A stretch of DNA of 64,000 nt from Alistipes shahii WAL 8301 (GCF_025145845.1 NZ_CP102253.1:3720001-3784000), one strand, 5' to 3'; positions 26,049 through 35,871 are shown, counted from the first letter of the stretch. The notes: a model not told the origin generated them from the letters alone. Numbers and translations are program-made.

Positions 26049-27596
26049 TTATTCTGCGATTTCGGCGACTTTTACCTCCAGTGCGGCATCCGTTTGCCGT
26101 ATCGACTCGGCAAGACGGTCGGCGACGGCCCGGTCGTCGAAAGCCCCCACGACGAAGAGCTGGCTGCCCACGCGCGAAAGTTCGTAGCCTTCGCCCGTTG
26201 CGGCGATCACCCCCTTCACTTCGTCCGACAGGGCGTCGGTCCCGGTGATCTCGACGCGGTAGGTGACTTTCGCCGCCTCGGGGTCGAGCGAAAGGTTGCG
26301 GGCCGCGCCGTCGGTCCACACCACGATTTCGGGCCGCACGAACCCGCGCTTTTTCAGCAGCGCCTGCGCCGCCTCGGCCTCGGCCAGCGTGGCGAAGCCG
26401 CCCGCATAGTAGCACCACTTGCCCTCGTCGTTGATCAGGTAGAAGAGCGGATAGGCGCCCCGGAAAGTCGCGGCGGCGCGCTTGGTGTTGAACGTTCCGA
26501 GCAGGATGCGGTAGATCGTGCCGTTGGCATAGACCCGGCACTCGGGAATGGGATTCTGGTAGGAGTACACCGGCTTCGACGAGAAGGCCACGCTGTCGTA
26601 GTCGAGGAAGTAACGCTCGGCGACTTCGACCCTCGGCAGGCGGTAGTCGATGGATTCGAGCTGCGCCGCAACGCCGCGCAGCGAATCGCGTGCGGCGTCC
26701 AGCGCCAGCACTCCGGCCACGGCGGCCTCGTAGTCGACGACGACCCGTTTGCGCAGGAAATAGTCCGCCACGGCGTCCGAAGCCGTCTCGCCCTGCAAGG
26801 CCGACAGCTGGCGCGAAGCCTCCGAAAGCGCCTCCTCCTCGCGGGCGAGCACCTCCTCCTCGCCCATCTTGTCGAGCAGATAGCCGTAGGCGTAGCTCTT
26901 GTTGTCGAAAATCGAGTTCCACGTCGCAGCGAGCGAGTCGGCCAGCGCGCGGTTCACGCCCTGCAAGGCGTTGTAACGCTCGAAAACCTCCATCGCCTCG
27001 GCCTCGGTCTGCACGGCGGCGTAGGTTTCGGCCAGCTCGGTCAGCGTGCCATGGTTGGCGAAATAGCGATTGACATAGTCCACGGCCCGCATCTCCTGCC
27101 GCTGCGCGTCGCGCAGGGCCGCATAATCCTCCGCCGGGAGGTGTTCGCGGAAATAGAGGTTGTCCACCAGATTGCGGACCTTCAGCGAGTCGGGGACCGC
27201 CTCCGCAGGGCTTTTTTCAGCAGACGCCGCAGGCTGCTGCGCCGCGCCGTTCAGGCTGGCCAGCACCCACTCCTGCTCGATGGTGTTGATACGGTCGATC
27301 AGGCGTCCCTTGGCATTGCGGATTTCGAAAATCCTGCTTTCGAGCTGCAAAATCTCCTGCGAATACTGCTGCCGCTTGCCCGGGTCCTCGCGCAGCTGCC
27401 GGCGCATGCGCTCCACGGCGTTGACGATCGAATCCTCGCGTATCTGCAACTGCGCATCCTCGCGGAGCAGCGACATGTACTCGGCGTTTCCCTCCAGCCC
27501 CGCAATGCGGGCTTCGACCTCGGGCTGCTGCGCCCGCACTCCGCCGGCGGTTAGGAAAACCGCACCCAGCGCGTATATGAGAATCCTGCGAAACAT
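26049..27596 (-). CDS. Exported coiled-coil protein with SPOR-like repeats
   Basis: 515 residues from MFRRILIY; the longer frame starts inside trkH and is not preferred. A signal peptide ends near GGVRA-QQ. Residues 30-110 are coiled coil (SLLREDAQLQIREDSIVNAVERM begins it). The C-terminal 170 residues carry two SPOR-like units (YRILLGTFNTKRAAATFRGAYPL with YAGGFATLAEAEAAQALLKKRG, and LSRVGSQLFVVGAFDDRAVADRL). SPOR domains bind peptidoglycan stripped of stems, so a periplasmic cell-wall role is likely. It is the last gene of the run that begins with the HAMP-like and trkH genes. Confidence 0.75.
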   Translation of the reverse strand: MFRRILIYALGAVFLTAGGVRAQQPEVEARIAGLEGNAEYMSLLREDAQLQIREDSIVNAVERMRRQLREDPGKRQQYSQEILQLESRIFEIRNAKGRLIDRINTIEQEWVLASLNGAAQQPAASAEKSPAEAVPDSLKVRNLVDNLYFREHLPAEDYAALRDAQRQEMRAVDYVNRYFANHGTLTELAETYAAVQTEAEAMEVFERYNALQGVNRALADSLAATWNSIFDNKSYAYGYLLDKMGEEEVLAREEEALSEASRQLSALQGETASDAVADYFLRKRVVVDYEAAVAGVLALDAARDSLRGVAAQLESIDYRLPRVEVAERYFLDYDSVAFSSKPVYSYQNPIPECRVYANGTIYRILLGTFNTKRAAATFRGAYPLFYLINDEGKWCYYAGGFATLAEAEAAQALLKKRGFVRPEIVVWTDGAARNLSLDPEAAKVTYRVEITGTDALSDEVKGVIAATGEGYELSRVGSQLFVVGAFDDRAVADRLAESIRQTDAALEVKVAEIAE

Positions 27597-27604
27597 AGTT
27601 TGGG

Positions 27605-29050
27605 TCACCTCCACCATTTAATGAAAAAAATCTGTATGAGTCCGAAAATCTCCAGACGCCCCAGCAGCATCAGCAGCGAATTGGAAACCTTGAACGCCGC
27701 GGGCATCGCCGAGAAGTTATCCATCGAGCCGACCTCCCCGAACCCGGGGCCGACGTTGCCCATCGAGGCCACCGCCCCGGTGAAACTGGTCGTCAGATCG
27801 ACGCCGAGCATCGTGCCGAAGACCGTGCCGGCGAGTATGAACATCAGGTAGGTGACGATGAAGATCATCACCGCGTGCAGGGCCTCGTTCTCCTGAATGA
27901 CGCCGTCGAGGCGGATGCGGATGATGGCGTTGGGATGCTGCTGCTGCCGCAGGCGCGTGCGCATCATCTTCCCGGCCAGCACCAGGCGGTTGACCTTGAT
28001 GCCGCCGGCCGTGGACCCGGCGCAGGCGCAGACGATCGAGCCGAAAATCAGCAGGATGACGGCGAACGAAGTCCACGTGTTGGAGTCGGCCGTAGCGAAA
28101 CCCGTCGTGGTCACCACCGACACGAACTGGAACATCGCGTAGCGGAACGACGCGGTCAGCGTGGGGTAGATGTCCGCGGCGAAGAGGCTGACGGCGATCA
28201 GCACGCCGCCCGCGAGCAGCATCCCGAAGTACCAGCACGTCACCTCCGAGCGGAAGATGTTGCTGCGCTTGCCCGTCACCGTGGCGTAGATCAGCCCGAA
28301 ATGGACGCCCGCCGTGGCCATCGCGAAGATCAGGATCGTGTCGATCGCCGGACTGTTGAAATAGGCGATGCTGGCGTTCTTGGTCGAGAATCCGCTCGTG
28401 GCGCAAGCCGACATGGCATGGCACAGGGCGTCGAACCAGTTCATGCCCGCCATCTTGAGCAGCACGGTCGACAGCACGGTAAGCCCCACATAGACCACCA
28501 GCAGGATCTGCACGATGATCTGCGAACGGTAGCGGTAGTTGTCCTTGGCCATCGTCGAAAGCTCCACGTTGGAGAGCATCATCTTGCTGCGCCCCATCGA
28601 CGGCAGGACCACCAGCGCGAACATCACCACGCCCATACCGCCAATCCACGTCGACGACATGCGCCAGAACTGCAATCCGCGGGGCAGGGCTTCGACATCG
28701 TTCAGGATCGTCGATCCGGTGGTCGTGAGGCCCGAGACGCTCTCGAACCAGGCGTTGACCAGCGAGAACTCCCCGCCCCAGATCAGGTAGGGGAACATCG
28801 ACACGACGCAGGCCACGAGCCACGCCCCGACGACGATGCAGAACCCCTCCTTGTTGGTGATCTGCTCGCGCTTGCCCACGAAGATCAGCGGAAAGGCGCC
28901 CAGCAGGGCCGTGAGCAGCGAGGAGAGCAGCAGGGGATAGAACGCCGAATCCATGCCGCTCAGGTAGGAGATTCCCGCCGACAGCAGCATGAACATCGCA
29001 ATGAAGAGCATCACGACCCCGATATACCGTAAAACCACGTCTACCCGCAT
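27605..29050 (-). CDS. trkH: TrkH-type potassium uptake protein
   Basis: 481 residues, inner-membrane K+ transporter of the Trk/Ktr superfamily with four pore repeats. The selectivity glycines appear in SGLTTTGSTIL, SACATSGFSTKN, VVTTTGFATAD and SMGNVGPGFGEVG. About ten to eleven hydrophobic helices are visible. A regulatory TrkA/KtrA subunit is not in the window, so the NAD-binding gating partner must be encoded elsewhere. It lies 7 bases after the HAMP-like gene and 8 bases before the SPOR protein, suggesting one transcript. Confidence 0.93.
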   Translation of the reverse strand: MRVDVVLRYIGVVMLFIAMFMLLSAGISYLSGMDSAFYPLLLSSLLTALLGAFPLIFVGKREQITNKEGFCIVVGAWLVACVVSMFPYLIWGGEFSLVNAWFESVSGLTTTGSTILNDVEALPRGLQFWRMSSTWIGGMGVVMFALVVLPSMGRSKMMLSNVELSTMAKDNYRYRSQIIVQILLVVYVGLTVLSTVLLKMAGMNWFDALCHAMSACATSGFSTKNASIAYFNSPAIDTILIFAMATAGVHFGLIYATVTGKRSNIFRSEVTCWYFGMLLAGGVLIAVSLFAADIYPTLTASFRYAMFQFVSVVTTTGFATADSNTWTSFAVILLIFGSIVCACAGSTAGGIKVNRLVLAGKMMRTRLRQQQHPNAIIRIRLDGVIQENEALHAVMIFIVTYLMFILAGTVFGTMLGVDLTTSFTGAVASMGNVGPGFGEVGSMDNFSAMPAAFKVSNSLLMLLGRLEIFGLIQIFFIKWWR

Positions 29051-29057
29051 CGCCGCA

Positions 29058-29846
29058 TCAGGATTTGGTCTGTTTGGAAATGTTGATCAGCGACTCGATT
29101 TTCTCCTTGAGTTCGAGCACCTCGTCCTTGAGGTCGCCCTTCACGGCGAAGGGCACTCGGAACGAGAGCCAGTCGCCCAGCCCCTTGTTCATCCGCTCGA
29201 TGGGCGTCACGCAGTAGATCGACATGAAGTAAAAGAGCATCAGCACGATGGCGATCATCACGGCCAGCGAGATCAGCACGGGCGTCACGGCGCGGTAGGC
29301 GTTTTTCTTCATCTGCTCGGCGCGCGGAACCAGCGAACTCTGCGTCGAGGTCATATAACTCTTGATGGCGGCCGTAAGACGGCCGTAAAGGGCCTGGTAC
29401 TCTTCGCTGTACCACCTGCCGCCCAGCGAATCGGGCCGCAGGGCCGCCGGCGAGTCGGCACGGGCGGCGCCCCCGAAGGCGAGGTAGTTGTCCGTCACGA
29501 GGCGCAGCTCGGTCGTGGCGAAGGCCAGCGAGTCGAGGAACGACTTCTCAAGCGCCTCGCTCTGGGCCACGAGCAGCGTGTTTTCGAGCCGCTCCATGCT
29601 CTTGCGGCAAAGGCTGTCGCACGACCTGTCGCCGAAAACCGAAAGGCGGATCAACGCGATGTTCTGCTCGTGCGCAGCATCGAGCATCTCCTTGGCCAGC
29701 TCGATATTCCGTTTGTTGGCCTTGAGAATCTCGCCCGTATCCCGGCTCAGGTGGCTCAATTCGAGAAACGAGACCATACCCGAAAAAAACAGCAGGCAGA
29801 CGATGCTCAAAAAACCGACCGTCACCCGTTTGCGCAAACCCGTCAT
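29058..29846 (-). CDS. Two-helix membrane protein with HAMP-like segment
   Basis: 262 residues. TM1 is residues 9-28 (VGFLSIVCLLFFSGMVSFLE) and TM2 about 192-215 (VTPVLISLAVMIAIVLMLFYF). The periplasmic part is helical, like the four-helix bundle sensor domain of chemoreceptors and histidine kinases. After TM2 a HAMP-like stretch (VTPIERMNKGLGDWLSFRVPF) leads into a short coiled coil and stop. It has no kinase, methyl-accepting or cyclase output domain, so it is a sensor half with no visible effector. It directly precedes trkH; whether it senses ions or envelope state is unknown. Confidence 0.75.
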   Translation of the reverse strand: MTGLRKRVTVGFLSIVCLLFFSGMVSFLELSHLSRDTGEILKANKRNIELAKEMLDAAHEQNIALIRLSVFGDRSCDSLCRKSMERLENTLLVAQSEALEKSFLDSLAFATTELRLVTDNYLAFGGAARADSPAALRPDSLGGRWYSEEYQALYGRLTAAIKSYMTSTQSSLVPRAEQMKKNAYRAVTPVLISLAVMIAIVLMLFYFMSIYCVTPIERMNKGLGDWLSFRVPFAVKGDLKDEVLELKEKIESLINISKQTKS

Positions 29847-29881
29847 AGCGTTTTAAATTTCCATTCCTGCAAATATAGTGA

Positions 29882-31180
29882 TTAATCCAGAATTTCCCCC
29901 AACAAATCGTGAGTTTCGTCCATCGCGCCGAGTTTCACGCGGCAGACGGCATTGACCTTCGAACGGTCGTAGGGGACTTTCACCCGGCGGTAGCTGCCCG
30001 TGAAGCCGAACATCATGCCGTCGCGGCGCGTGCTTTCGAAGAGCACCGTATCCTCCGTGCCTTCGGCCCGGGCGCAGAACACGCCGTGCAGGCGTTCGCA
30101 GAGGCCCTCCAGTTCGGCGACGCGCTGCGTGGCGACCGACGGAGGCACCTTGCCGGGCAGGTCGACGGCCGGCGTCCCGGGACGCTCCGAGAAGGGAAAG
30201 ATATGCAGGAAAGCGGGTTCGAGTCCCGCCAGAAAATCGTACATCGTGCGGAAATCGGCCTCCGTCTCGCCCGGGAACCCGACGATCACGTCGATGCCGA
30301 TGAAGGCGTCGGGCATCAGCCGTCTCACGGCCGCGATCCGCTCGGCGAAGCGCGCCGTGGTGTAGCGGCGGCGCATCAGGCCCAGAATCCGGTCCGAACC
30401 GCTCTGGAGCGGAATGTGGAAATGGTGCATGAATTTAGGCGACGCGGCGCAAAATGCGATGATTTCGTCGGTCAGCAAGTTCGGCTCGATCGACGAAATG
30501 CGGTAGCGTTCGATCCCTTCGACCTCGTTGAGCGCCCGCAGCAGGTCGATGAACCGCTCTCCCGTCGTGCGGCCGAAATCCCCCGTGTTGACGCCCGTCA
30601 GGACGATCTCCTTCTGCCCCCCGGCAGCGATCTGCCGCGCCTCGGCCACGAGGTCGGCGACGGGCATGTTGCGGCTCGAACCGCGGGCGTAGTGGATCGT
30701 GCAGTAGGAACAGCAGTAGTCGCACCCGTCCTGCACCTTGAGGAAGGCGCGCGTGCGGTCGCCGCTCGAAAAGGCCGCGAAGAACGACGTGAGCGAATCG
30801 GTTTCGCAGCTGTACACCTGCGCCCGGCCCTTGCCCGACAGTTCAACCACTCGTTTAAATAACGCCCCCTTATCGTTGTTGCTCAACACAATGTCCACAC
30901 CCTCTATCGCGGCAATCTCCTGCGGCTTGAGCTGCGCGTAGCATCCCGTCACGGCGATGATCGCCTCAGGGTTGCGGCGGTGGAGTTTGCGGATCAGGTT
31001 GCGGCATTTCTTGTCGGCGTGCTCCGTGACGGAACAGCTGTTGATGACGCAAATATCGGCTTCGGCCGTGGGCGCGACGCGCACGAAACCGCCGCGCTCG
31101 AACTCGCGGGCGAGGGTCGAGGACTCCGAAAAATTGAGCTTGCAGCCCAAGGTATGAAAATTGACTCTGCGAGGTTGCAT
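29882..31180 (-). CDS. mtaB: tRNA t6A37 methylthiotransferase MtaB
   Basis: 432 residues, radical-SAM methylthiotransferase that converts t6A37 to ms2t6A37 in tRNAs reading ANN codons. The N-terminal UPF0004 domain has its three cluster cysteines (HTLGCKLNFSES, NSCSVTEHADKKCR, VTGCYAQ), the radical-SAM domain has the CxxxCxxC set in GCDYCCSYCTIHYARG, and the C-terminal 60 residues are TRAM-like. I place the start at 31178-31180; the upstream extension lacks family similarity and crosses the divergent promoter region. Confidence 0.93.
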   Translation of the reverse strand: MQPRRVNFHTLGCKLNFSESSTLAREFERGGFVRVAPTAEADICVINSCSVTEHADKKCRNLIRKLHRRNPEAIIAVTGCYAQLKPQEIAAIEGVDIVLSNNDKGALFKRVVELSGKGRAQVYSCETDSLTSFFAAFSSGDRTRAFLKVQDGCDYCCSYCTIHYARGSSRNMPVADLVAEARQIAAGGQKEIVLTGVNTGDFGRTTGERFIDLLRALNEVEGIERYRISSIEPNLLTDEIIAFCAASPKFMHHFHIPLQSGSDRILGLMRRRYTTARFAERIAAVRRLMPDAFIGIDVIVGFPGETEADFRTMYDFLAGLEPAFLHIFPFSERPGTPAVDLPGKVPPSVATQRVAELEGLCERLHGVFCARAEGTEDTVLFESTRRDGMMFGFTGSYRRVKVPYDRSKVNAVCRVKLGAMDETHDLLGEILD

Positions 31181-31251
31181 GGATTCGTGTTTTTCCGGCA
31201 CGAAATTACGAAAACTGCGCGAAAGGAGGAGGCTTTTCCGATAAAAAAGCG

Positions 31252-31259
31252 TAAATTTG
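31252..31259 (+). promoter_or_regulatory. Promoter -7 box of the metal ABC permease gene
   Basis: TAAATTTG matches TAnnTTTG, 21 bases before the start codon. Confidence 0.55.
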
Positions 31260-31279
31260 CGCGCAATTATAAGGAATAC

Positions 31280-32110
31280 ATGGGATTTTTCAGCGACCTG
31301 ATCCAATACGGCTACCTTTCGAACGCGCTCGCGGCGTGCGTGCTGTCGGGCATAACGTGCGGAGTGATCGGAACCTACGTCGTCTGCCGCCGCATGGTGT
31401 TCCTCGCGGGCGGCATCACCCATGCCTCGTTCGGCGGACTGGGCATCGCCTTCTGGATGGGCGCCAACCCGATCGCCGGGGCGATGATCTTCGCCGTGCT
31501 CTCGGCGCTGGGCATCGAATGGGCCGGCAGCCGGGGACGCATCCGCGAGGATTCGGCCATCGGCATCATCTGGTCCGTCGGCATGGCCGTCGGCGCGCTC
31601 TTTATGAGCCTCCGCCCGGGCTACACCTCGGGCGATCTGTCGGCCTACCTCTTCGGCAGCATCGTGACCGTGACCGACAGCGACGTCGCGGCCCTCGCCG
31701 CGCTGACGGCGGTGATCATCGCCGGGGCGCTGCTGTGGCTCCGCCCGGTGATGTACACGGCTTTCGACCGCGACTTCGCCCGCAGCCGGGGCATCCCCAC
31801 GCGCGTGATCTCCTATCTGATGGCCGCGCTGGTGGCGGTGACCATCGTGCTCTCGATCCGCATCATGGGCATCGTGCTGCTGATCTCGCTCGTGACGATG
31901 CCCGTGGTGATCGTCAACTCGCTCTCGCGGTCGTACCGCACCATCGCCCTCGCCGCACCCCTCGTGGCTGTGGCGGGCAACGTCGCAGGGCTTGTCGTCA
32001 GCTACAATTTCGAGGTTCCGCCCGGCGCCGCCATAATATTTACCCTCACTCTTACGCTTATAATGGTAAAACTGTTATCTTTACGACAAAAAAGGCTGCC
32101 GTTTGGATAG
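31280..32110 (+). CDS. Metal ABC transporter permease (ZnuB/MntB type)
   Basis: 276 residues with about eight hydrophobic helices; family signatures are SNALAACVLSGITCGVIGTY, LAGGITHASFGGLGIAFWMG and MGIVLLISLVTMPVVIVNSL. It would form the inner-membrane channel for zinc or manganese import. Unusually, neither the ATPase nor the binding protein is adjacent, so they must be encoded elsewhere or the gene is an orphan. The start at 31280 is preferred because it is close to the promoter box; the longer frame overlaps mtaB. Confidence 0.88.
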   Translation: MGFFSDLIQYGYLSNALAACVLSGITCGVIGTYVVCRRMVFLAGGITHASFGGLGIAFWMGANPIAGAMIFAVLSALGIEWAGSRGRIREDSAIGIIWSVGMAVGALFMSLRPGYTSGDLSAYLFGSIVTVTDSDVAALAALTAVIIAGALLWLRPVMYTAFDRDFARSRGIPTRVISYLMAALVAVTIVLSIRIMGIVLLISLVTMPVVIVNSLSRSYRTIALAAPLVAVAGNVAGLVVSYNFEVPPGAAIIFTLTLTLIMVKLLSLRQKRLPFG

Positions 32111-32170
32111 GCTGCGACCCGGAAGTGCTCAAATAAATTTGGCACTCCTCTCGCCTTGCACTATCTTTGC
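32105..32170 (+). promoter_or_regulatory. Promoter module, copy 1 (before lptF/G)
   Basis: TTTG (32138-32141), 20 bases, then TATCTTTG (32162-32169) form an optimal Bacteroidetes promoter 26 bases before the permease start. The 66 bases align without gaps with 44255-44320 before yicC (49 identities by hand count), including AGGCTGCG at the 5' end and the exact 16-base end CTTGCACTATCTTTGC. Confidence 0.75.
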
Positions 32171-32195
32171 GTAACAAAAAACTGCGATCCGCCGC

Positions 32196-33698
32196 ATGAA
32201 AACCATTCACAGACTCGTTCTGAAGTCCTACCTCGGCCCGATGGTCCTCACGTTCTTCATCGTCATGTTCGTGCTGATGATGAACATCGTGTGGCGCTAC
32301 ATCGACGAGCTGGTGGGCAAGGGATTGAGCGCCGGCATCATCATCGAGCTGATGACCTATTTCATGGCCAACATGATCCCGATGGGGCTGCCGCTCTCGA
32401 TGCTGCTGGCGGCGATTATGACCATGGGCAACCTGGGTGAGAACTACGAACTGCTGGCCATGAAATCGGCGGGCATGTCGCTCGTGCAGATCACCAAGCC
32501 GCTGATCATTCTGGTGAGCCTGGTCTCCGTCGGCAGTTTCTTCATCGGCAACAACCTCGTGCCGAACGCCAACAAGAAGCTATTCAGCACGCTCTACGAC
32601 ATCCGGCAGCAGAAACAGGCCCTCGAATTCCAGGACGGGCTCTTCTTCAACGGCATCGACAACATGTCGATCCGCGTGAGCCACCAGGAACCCGACACGC
32701 ACCTGCTGCACGACGTGCTGATCTACGACAACCGCGCCGCCAACGGCAACATGAACACCATCGTGGCCGACTCGGGCTATATCCGCCTGTCGGACGACAA
32801 GAAATACCTGCTGGTGACGCTCTTCCACGGCGAGACCTACGAACAGACCCGCAACAGCCAGTGGTTCACGAAAAGCGCCCTGCGCCACCACACCTTCGAC
32901 CTGCAAAAACAGGTGATCCCCATGTCGGGATTCGCCATGGGACGCACCGACGCCGACCTGTTCACGAGCAGCCAGACCAAGAACATCAGCGAATTGCAGC
33001 ACGACATCGACTCGCTGGAGATCAAGGTCAACGCCGCCACGACGAGTTCCTACGAACCGCTGCTGAAAGAGCAGATTTTCGCCCGCGACAACACCGTGCT
33101 GCCGCTGCCCGACAGCCTGCAGGTGGACAAACGGGACTTCCGCGACCTGCTGGCGACGGATTCGGTCATCATGCTGCCCACGCGCGAACGCGAACGTGTC
33201 TGGAACCAGGCGCGGACGCTGGCCAAAAACTCGCGCAACATGTTCGCATTCGACGAATCGACGGCCAAGGAGGCGCTCAACCAGCTCTACCGATCGAAGG
33301 TCGAGTGGCACAAGAAAATGTCGCTTCCGGTGTCGATCCTGATCTTCTTCCTGATCGGCGCGCCGCTGGGCGCCATCATCCGCAAGGGCGGCCTGGGGCT
33401 TCCGGTGGTGGTGTCGGTGATCTTCTTCGTGATCTACTACATGATCAGCCTCTCGGGCGAAAAACTGGCCAAGGAGGGTAACTGGGAGGCCGTCTACGGC
33501 ATGTGGCTCTCGACCTTCATCCTCACGCCGATAGCCATATACCTCACCTACAAGGCCACCAACGACTCGGCGCTGCTCGACACGGACTGGTACGCCGGAA
33601 AGTTCAAGGCGCTGAAAGAGAAACTGGTTCCGCAATTCAAGAAACTGACGAAAGCAATAAAACTCAAACGAAATGGCAAAAGAGACTGTGCTCAATAG
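32196..33698 (+). CDS. LptF/LptG-family permease
   Basis: 500 residues of the YjgP/YjgQ family, the inner-membrane part of the machine that extracts lipopolysaccharide and drives it to the outer membrane. The first 110 residues hold three helices (MVLTFFIVMFVLMMNIVWRY and the following two), residues 120-370 a large periplasmic jellyroll region, and the end three more helices (LPVSILIFFLIGAPLGAIIRKGG shortened to IGAPLGAIIRKGG). Helical coil around residues 270-360 makes it longer than E. coli LptF. Its end overlaps ribBA by 26 bases. Confidence 0.88.
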   Translation: MKTIHRLVLKSYLGPMVLTFFIVMFVLMMNIVWRYIDELVGKGLSAGIIIELMTYFMANMIPMGLPLSMLLAAIMTMGNLGENYELLAMKSAGMSLVQITKPLIILVSLVSVGSFFIGNNLVPNANKKLFSTLYDIRQQKQALEFQDGLFFNGIDNMSIRVSHQEPDTHLLHDVLIYDNRAANGNMNTIVADSGYIRLSDDKKYLLVTLFHGETYEQTRNSQWFTKSALRHHTFDLQKQVIPMSGFAMGRTDADLFTSSQTKNISELQHDIDSLEIKVNAATTSSYEPLLKEQIFARDNTVLPLPDSLQVDKRDFRDLLATDSVIMLPTRERERVWNQARTLAKNSRNMFAFDESTAKEALNQLYRSKVEWHKKMSLPVSILIFFLIGAPLGAIIRKGGLGLPVVVSVIFFVIYYMISLSGEKLAKEGNWEAVYGMWLSTFILTPIAIYLTYKATNDSALLDTDWYAGKFKALKEKLVPQFKKLTKAIKLKRNGKRDCAQ

Positions 33699-34896
33699 CG
33701 TGGAGGAGGTCATCGAGGACTTCCGCATCGGCAAACCCGTTATCGTCGTGGACGACGAGGACCGCGAGAACGAAGGCGACTTCATCGTCGCGGCGGAGAA
33801 GATCACGCCCGAAATCGTGAACTTCATGCTCAAGGAGGGCCGCGGCGTGCTGTGCGCCCCGCTGTCGGAGAAACGCTGCGACGAACTGGGGCTCAACATG
33901 ATGGAGGAGAACAACACCTCACTGCTGGGCACGCCCTTCACCGTGACGGTCGACCTGCTGGGCAACGACTGCACCACGGGCGTCTCGATCCACGACCGCG
34001 CCGCGACGATCCGCGCGCTGGCCGACCCCGAAACGAAACCCACCGACCTGGGCCGCCCGGGACATATCAATCCCCTGCGCGCGCGCGACAAGGGCGTGCT
34101 GCGCCGTCCGGGACACACCGAGGCGGCCATCGACCTGGCCCGCCTGGCCGGATTGCAGCCCGCCGGCGCGCTGATCGAGATTATGAACGAGGACGGCACG
34201 ATGGCCCGCCTGCCGCAACTGCTGGAGACCGCAAAAAAATTCGACCTGAAAATCATCTCGATCGCCTCGCTGATCGCCTACCGCCTCCGCGAGGAGTCGA
34301 TCATCGAAAAGGGCGTGACGGTGCCCCTGCCCACGGAGTGGGGCGAATTCCAGATCACGCCGTTCCGCCAGAAATCCAACGGCGTGGAGCATGTGGCCCT
34401 GACGAAAGGGGAGTGGACCGAAGACGAACCGGTGCTGGTGCGCGTGCATTCGTCGTGCGCCACGGGCGACATCTTCGGCTCGTACCGCTGCGACTGCGGC
34501 GAGCAGCTCCACAAGGCGATGGAGATGATCGACCGCGAAGGCCGGGGCGCCGTCGTCTACCTCAATCAGGAGGGGCGCGGCATCGGGCTGTGCAACAAAA
34601 TCCACGCCTACAAATTGCAGGACGAGGGTCTCGACACGGTGGACGCCAACCTCAAACTGGGCTTCAAGGCCGACGAACGCGACTACGGCGTGGGCGCCAG
34701 CATCATCCGCGAGCTGGGCATCCGCCACATGCGCCTGATGACCAACAACCCGCTCAAACGGGCCGGGCTGGAGGGTTACGGGCTTTGCATCGACGAGATC
34801 GTGCCCATCGTCATCGCCCCGAACCCCTACAACGCACACTATCTGGAGACCAAGCAGGAGCGCATGCACCACACGCTGGGACTGGAAAAGAGATAA
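33673..34896 (+). CDS. ribBA: Riboflavin bifunctional synthase RibBA
   Basis: 407 residues. Residues 1-205 are 3,4-dihydroxy-2-butanone-4-phosphate synthase (VDDEDRENEGDF acidic Mg site, GRPGHINPLRARDKGVLRRPGHTEA region with the His). Residues 206-407 are GTP cyclohydrolase II with the zinc cysteines in HSSCATGDIFGSYRCDCGEQL and the phosphate loop NQEGRGIGL. Both halves look complete, so one protein makes both riboflavin precursors. The gene starts inside the end of lptF/G and is followed after 3 bases by fmt. Confidence 0.95.
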   Translation: MAKETVLNSVEEVIEDFRIGKPVIVVDDEDRENEGDFIVAAEKITPEIVNFMLKEGRGVLCAPLSEKRCDELGLNMMEENNTSLLGTPFTVTVDLLGNDCTTGVSIHDRAATIRALADPETKPTDLGRPGHINPLRARDKGVLRRPGHTEAAIDLARLAGLQPAGALIEIMNEDGTMARLPQLLETAKKFDLKIISIASLIAYRLREESIIEKGVTVPLPTEWGEFQITPFRQKSNGVEHVALTKGEWTEDEPVLVRVHSSCATGDIFGSYRCDCGEQLHKAMEMIDREGRGAVVYLNQEGRGIGLCNKIHAYKLQDEGLDTVDANLKLGFKADERDYGVGASIIRELGIRHMRLMTNNPLKRAGLEGYGLCIDEIVPIVIAPNPYNAHYLETKQERMHHTLGLEKR

Positions 34897-34899
34897 CGC

Positions 34900-35871
34900 A
34901 TGAACGCCAAAGACCTTCGCATCGTATTCATGGGCACGCCCGAATTCGCCGCGCCGTCGCTGCGGGCGCTCGTCGGGGGCGGCTACAACGTCGTGGGCGT
35001 GGTGACTTCGCCCGACAAACCCGCCGGACGCGGACAGAAAATACACCAAAGCGAGGTTAAGATCGCGGCTCTGGAACTGGGTCTGCCGGTATTGCAGCCC
35101 GAAAAGCTGAAAGCCCCGGAGTTCGTCGAGGCCCTCGAGGCGCTGCGGCCCGACCTGGGCATCGTGATCGCCTTCCGCATGCTCCCCGAGGTCGTCTGGG
35201 CCATGCCGCGGCTGGGGACCTTCAACCTCCACGCCTCGCTGCTGCCCCAATACCGCGGGGCCGCGCCGATCAACTGGGCGATCATCAACGGCGAGACCGA
35301 GACGGGCGTCACCACGTTTCTGCTGAACCACGAGATCGACAAGGGCGGCATCATCGGGCAGATCCGGGTTCCGATCCTTCCGGAAGACAACGTCGGGACG
35401 CTCTACGAACGTCTGATGACAACGGGAACCTCGCTCGTAACCGAAACCGTCGACCGCATTGCGGCGGGGGAGATCCGGCCCGTGGAGCAGCAGCACATCG
35501 ACGAGGCGACGCTGCGCCCGGCGCCGAAGATTTTCAAGGAGGACTGCCGGATCGACTGGGAAAAACCGGGCCGCGAGATCGTGAATTTCGTCCGCGGACT
35601 GTCACCCTATCCGGCGGCATGGACCGAGATGTACCGCGAGGGCGACGGCGAAGCGTCGAGCGCCAAGATTTTCTCGGCGTCGTTCGAGGCCGCGGTCCAC
35701 GGCGAGGCGTGCGGCACGCTCCAGAGCGACGGAAGAACCTTTATCCGCGTGGCGTGCGCCGACGGATGGATCGCCCTCGGAGAACTGCAAATAGCGGGCA
35801 AAAAACGGCTCGCGGTGCGCGAATTGCTCCTCGGGTGGCGCGACGTACAGCAATGCCGCTTCCGGGAATAG
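34900..35871 (+). CDS. fmt: Methionyl-tRNA formyltransferase
   Basis: 323 residues, formylates initiator Met-tRNA. Motifs: FMGTPEFAAPSLRAL at the N-terminus, the active-site HASLLPQYRGAAPINWAI with catalytic Asn/His region, and the C-terminal oligonucleotide-binding domain from about residue 205 (VNFVRGLSPYPAAWTE). The last gene of the lptF/G-ribBA-fmt run; a 42-base palindrome follows. Confidence 0.95.
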   Translation: MNAKDLRIVFMGTPEFAAPSLRALVGGGYNVVGVVTSPDKPAGRGQKIHQSEVKIAALELGLPVLQPEKLKAPEFVEALEALRPDLGIVIAFRMLPEVVWAMPRLGTFNLHASLLPQYRGAAPINWAIINGETETGVTTFLLNHEIDKGGIIGQIRVPILPEDNVGTLYERLMTTGTSLVTETVDRIAAGEIRPVEQQHIDEATLRPAPKIFKEDCRIDWEKPGREIVNFVRGLSPYPAAWTEMYREGDGEASSAKIFSASFEAAVHGEACGTLQSDGRTFIRVACADGWIALGELQIAGKKRLAVRELLLGWRDVQQCRFRE

